From: an uncultured Collinsella sp.
GTDB lineage: Bacteria; Actinomycetota; Coriobacteriia; Coriobacteriales; Coriobacteriaceae
DNA: 6,363 nt
NCBI GenBank assembly: GCA_902494465.1
Contig: CABUTH010000109.1
Coordinates: 1-6,363 of the forward strand
Direction of reading: 5' to 3'
Every line of letters starts with the position of its first letter. The stretch's first letter is position 1. Shown one piece after another: positions 4,688 to 6,363 of the stretch. Below the pieces are notes generated by a model. The model ran no database searches. It saw only the letters and a program-made list of their open reading frames with translations, and had not been told where the DNA came from. Made by a program: the position numbers and the translations under genes.

Positions 4688-4848
4688 GACGGCTCCTCTC
4701 GTCCTGTTAGCGCAATTGTCGCAAAAGGAGTGCGGGCATGATGGCTCAACTTGGTGAGCGGTGTGGAATTAAGCACGGAATGAAGCGTGCGGCGCTGGCG
4801 TGGCGGGGTATGCTGAAGGGGACCATCAACCCAGCGAAAGGGGAGAGC

Positions 4849-6234
4849 ATGACGGATCAGGAAGCGCCCGAGCGCGTGCACGTGACGGCCGACGATATCG
4901 AGGCTGCCAACGACCTTATCGACTTTATCGAGGCATGCCCCAGCATGTTCCATACGGCGGCGACCATTATGGCCGAACTCGACGAGGCAGGCTTTACCTA
5001 CCTGCCCGAGAACGCGGCGTGGGATATCGAGCCGGGTGGTCGCTATTACACGCAGCGCAACACCTCGAGCGTCATTGCCTTTAAGGTGGGCGAGGACCTG
5101 GCTGCTACGTGGGGCGAGGACGGCGTTGCCGGCGACTATCATTTTCAGCTCACGGCGTCGCACAGCGATTCGCCGACGTTTAAGGTCAAGGCCGTGCCCG
5201 AACTCGACGGTGCAGGCGAGACGCTGCGCCTAAACACCGAGGCCTACGGCGGCATGATCGACTACACCTGGTTCGATCGCCCGCTGGCGCTCGCGGGCCG
5301 CGTGTTGGTGCGCGAGGGCGACCGTATTGAGAGCCGCCTGCTTGCCACCGAGCGCGAGGTCGCTATTATCCCGAGCCTTGCCATCCATATGAATCGTGGC
5401 GTTAACGAGGGCTTTGCGCCCAACCGCGCCGTCGACCTGTGCCCGCTCATCAGCGCCGGCGACCTTAGGCAGGGCGACTTTGACGCCCTGATCGCCGAAG
5501 AGCTGGATGTTGAGCCCGAACAGATTTTGGGCCGCGATCTGTTCCTGGTCAATCGTCAGGATGCGCGCATTTGGGGCTGGGCCGACGAGTTTATCTCGAC
5601 GCCCAAGCTTGACGACCTGGCCTGCGCCTACACCTCGCTGCAGGCATTTTTGGATGCCGAGAATGCGCATGACATCTCGGTCTTTTGCTGCTTTGATAAC
5701 GAGGAGGTTGGCTCCGAGACCAAACAGGGCGCCATGTCGACGTTCTTGGCCGACGCGCTGCGCCGCATCAACGGATCGCTGGGCTTTGACGACGAGTCGT
5801 ACCATCGCGCCCTTGCCGCATCGATGCTCGTGAGCTGCGACAACGCGCATGCCGTGCACCCCAACCACGCCGAGAAGTGCGATGCCCGCAATCAGGTGGT
5901 GCTCAACGGCGGCATCGTCATCAAGGAAGCCGCCAACCAGCACTACTGCACCGATGCCTTTAGCCGCGCGGTGTTCCAGGCTATTTGTGATGACGCCGAT
6001 GTGCCCACGCAGTCCTTCGCCAACAAGAGCGATATGGCGGGTGGCTCCACGCTCGGCAATCTGTCCAATATGCAGGCGAGCATGCACGCCGTGGACGTGG
6101 GCCTGCCGCAGCTGGCCATGCACTCGAGCTACGAGACCGGCGGCGTGCGCGACGTGATGTACGCCATCCGCGCCCTCACCGCCTTCTACGAGCGAAACCT
6201 AACCATCAACGGCGCCGAAAGCGTGGAGCTCTAA
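4849..6234 (+). CDS. M18 family zinc aminopeptidase (461 aa)
   Basis: Removes N-terminal residues, in characterised relatives mainly acidic ones (Asp/Glu), from peptides in the cytosol. The start is placed at ATG 4849 (MTDQEAPERV), which has ribosome site AAAGGGGAGA 5-6 nt upstream. Upstream in-frame ATGs (4738 and later) would add 37 residues unlike the family. Di-zinc site residues are visible in order: His105 in ASHSDSP, Asp255 in STPKLDDLACAY, the Glu pair 285/286 in FDNEEVGSE, Asp331 in SCDNAHAVHPNH, and His425 in AMHSSYET. The GGxT segment (MAGGSTLGN, 396-404) is also typical. Length of 461 aa fits bacterial and eukaryotic M18 enzymes (about 430-480). No signal peptide is present. It is transcribed away from the amide hydrolase, and a GC-rich hairpin follows it. 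It is probably a housekeeping peptidase feeding amino acid catabolism. The family assignment is firm; substrate preference is inferred. Confidence 0.93.
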   Translation: MTDQEAPERVHVTADDIEAANDLIDFIEACPSMFHTAATIMAELDEAGFTYLPENAAWDIEPGGRYYTQRNTSSVIAFKVGEDLAATWGEDGVAGDYHFQLTASHSDSPTFKVKAVPELDGAGETLRLNTEAYGGMIDYTWFDRPLALAGRVLVREGDRIESRLLATEREVAIIPSLAIHMNRGVNEGFAPNRAVDLCPLISAGDLRQGDFDALIAEELDVEPEQILGRDLFLVNRQDARIWGWADEFISTPKLDDLACAYTSLQAFLDAENAHDISVFCCFDNEEVGSETKQGAMSTFLADALRRINGSLGFDDESYHRALAASMLVSCDNAHAVHPNHAEKCDARNQVVLNGGIVIKEAANQHYCTDAFSRAVFQAICDDADVPTQSFANKSDMAGGSTLGNLSNMQASMHAVDVGLPQLAMHSSYETGGVRDVMYAIRALTAFYERNLTINGAESVEL

Positions 6235-6268
6235 AACCTACCAAGGTAGCGCACAGAGATGTGGTGTA

Positions 6269-6292
6269 AGAGGCGGGGCATGCCCCGCCTCT
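6269..6292 (+). terminator. GC-rich terminator palindrome after the aminopeptidase
   Basis: AGAGGCGGGG - CATG - CCCCGCCTCT is a perfect 10-bp stem with a CATG loop, 35 nt after the stop codon. It is followed by GGCCTTTCTTG, a weak T-rich tail that itself contains a second small palindrome, CCTTTCTTGAAAGG (6295-6308). Being symmetrical, it could also stop transcripts entering from the right. Confidence 0.75.
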
Positions 6293-6363
6293 GGCCTTTC
6301 TTGAAAGGACGGGGACACCGCCTAGAATTCGTCGTTGGAGTAATGAAGGTGACGAATGAAAGG

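Noticed and set aside
3779..4741. Plus-strand open frame of 320 codons opposite the amide hydrolase
   Set aside because: Antisense shadow; the minus-strand frame carries the complete set of catalytic residues at family spacing.
4738..4848. N-terminal extension of the aminopeptidase from ATG 4738
   Set aside because: The 37 extra residues are unlike M18 proteins, and ATG 4849 has the better placed ribosome site. AAAAGGAG before 4738 is a possible alternative, but the product would be atypical.
4688..4848. Search for divergent promoters between hydrolase and aminopeptidase
   Set aside because: Candidates such as TTGTCG (4716) with TGATGG, or TATGCT (4809), match consensus poorly or lack a partner box, so none was listed.
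5230..6123. Minus-strand open frame of 297 codons opposite the M18 aminopeptidase
   Set aside because: Shadow of a gene with all zinc ligands present; no ribosome site or domain.
6343..6363. Possible gene start at ATG 6343 or 6356 near the right edge
   Set aside because: GGAG is only 2 nt from the first ATG and only a few codons are visible; it is not enough to call a gene.

Overview
The window looks like a chromosomal segment from a gut actinobacterium of the class Coriobacteriia, most likely Collinsella or a close relative. This rests on the GC-rich coding sequence, the protein style (acidic, Ala/Asp-rich) and the gene types. No rRNA or other marker gene is present, so the assignment is an inference.

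Layout. (1) About 1-600 is the margin or scar of a Firmicutes-type mobile element. On the minus strand it holds the first 42 codons of a Tn/ICE replication-initiator-like gene, whose family-like sequence stops after about 28 residues. It also has a 15-bp inverted repeat, a strong terminator hairpin and a 55-residue gene of a small family common in integrative elements. (2) 583-1029 has no gene but carries a 140-bp element bounded by 21-bp inverted repeats and a 69-nt hairpin with 26-nt arms. (3) 1030-1950 (minus) encodes a membrane-attached XRE-type regulator with an unusual His-containing 18-residue tandem repeat. (4) 1951-2381 is intergenic. It holds a probable promoter, two direct repeats that could be the regulator's operator, a second hairpin of the same family as 913-981, and a 97-nt hairpin just behind the next gene. 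(5) 2382-3461 (minus) is a 6-phosphofructokinase paralogue with a GGNGS nucleotide motif. (6) 3602-4687 (minus) is a membrane-anchored Ntn-type linear amide C-N hydrolase (bile-salt-hydrolase / penicillin-acylase superfamily). (7) 4849-6234 (plus) is a cytosolic M18 aspartyl-type aminopeptidase, divergent from the hydrolase. (8) 6235-6363 holds a GC-rich terminator palindrome and the start of what may be another repeat.

The three minus-strand genes are each followed by a long hairpin, so they are probably separate transcription units rather than one operon. Functionally they are housekeeping or gut-lifestyle genes: sugar catabolism, peptide breakdown, amide/conjugate hydrolysis at the cell surface, and an envelope-linked regulator. 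The least explained parts are the intergenic hairpin family, the repeat domain of the regulator, the atypical phosphofructokinase active site and the internal-nucleophile hydrolase.
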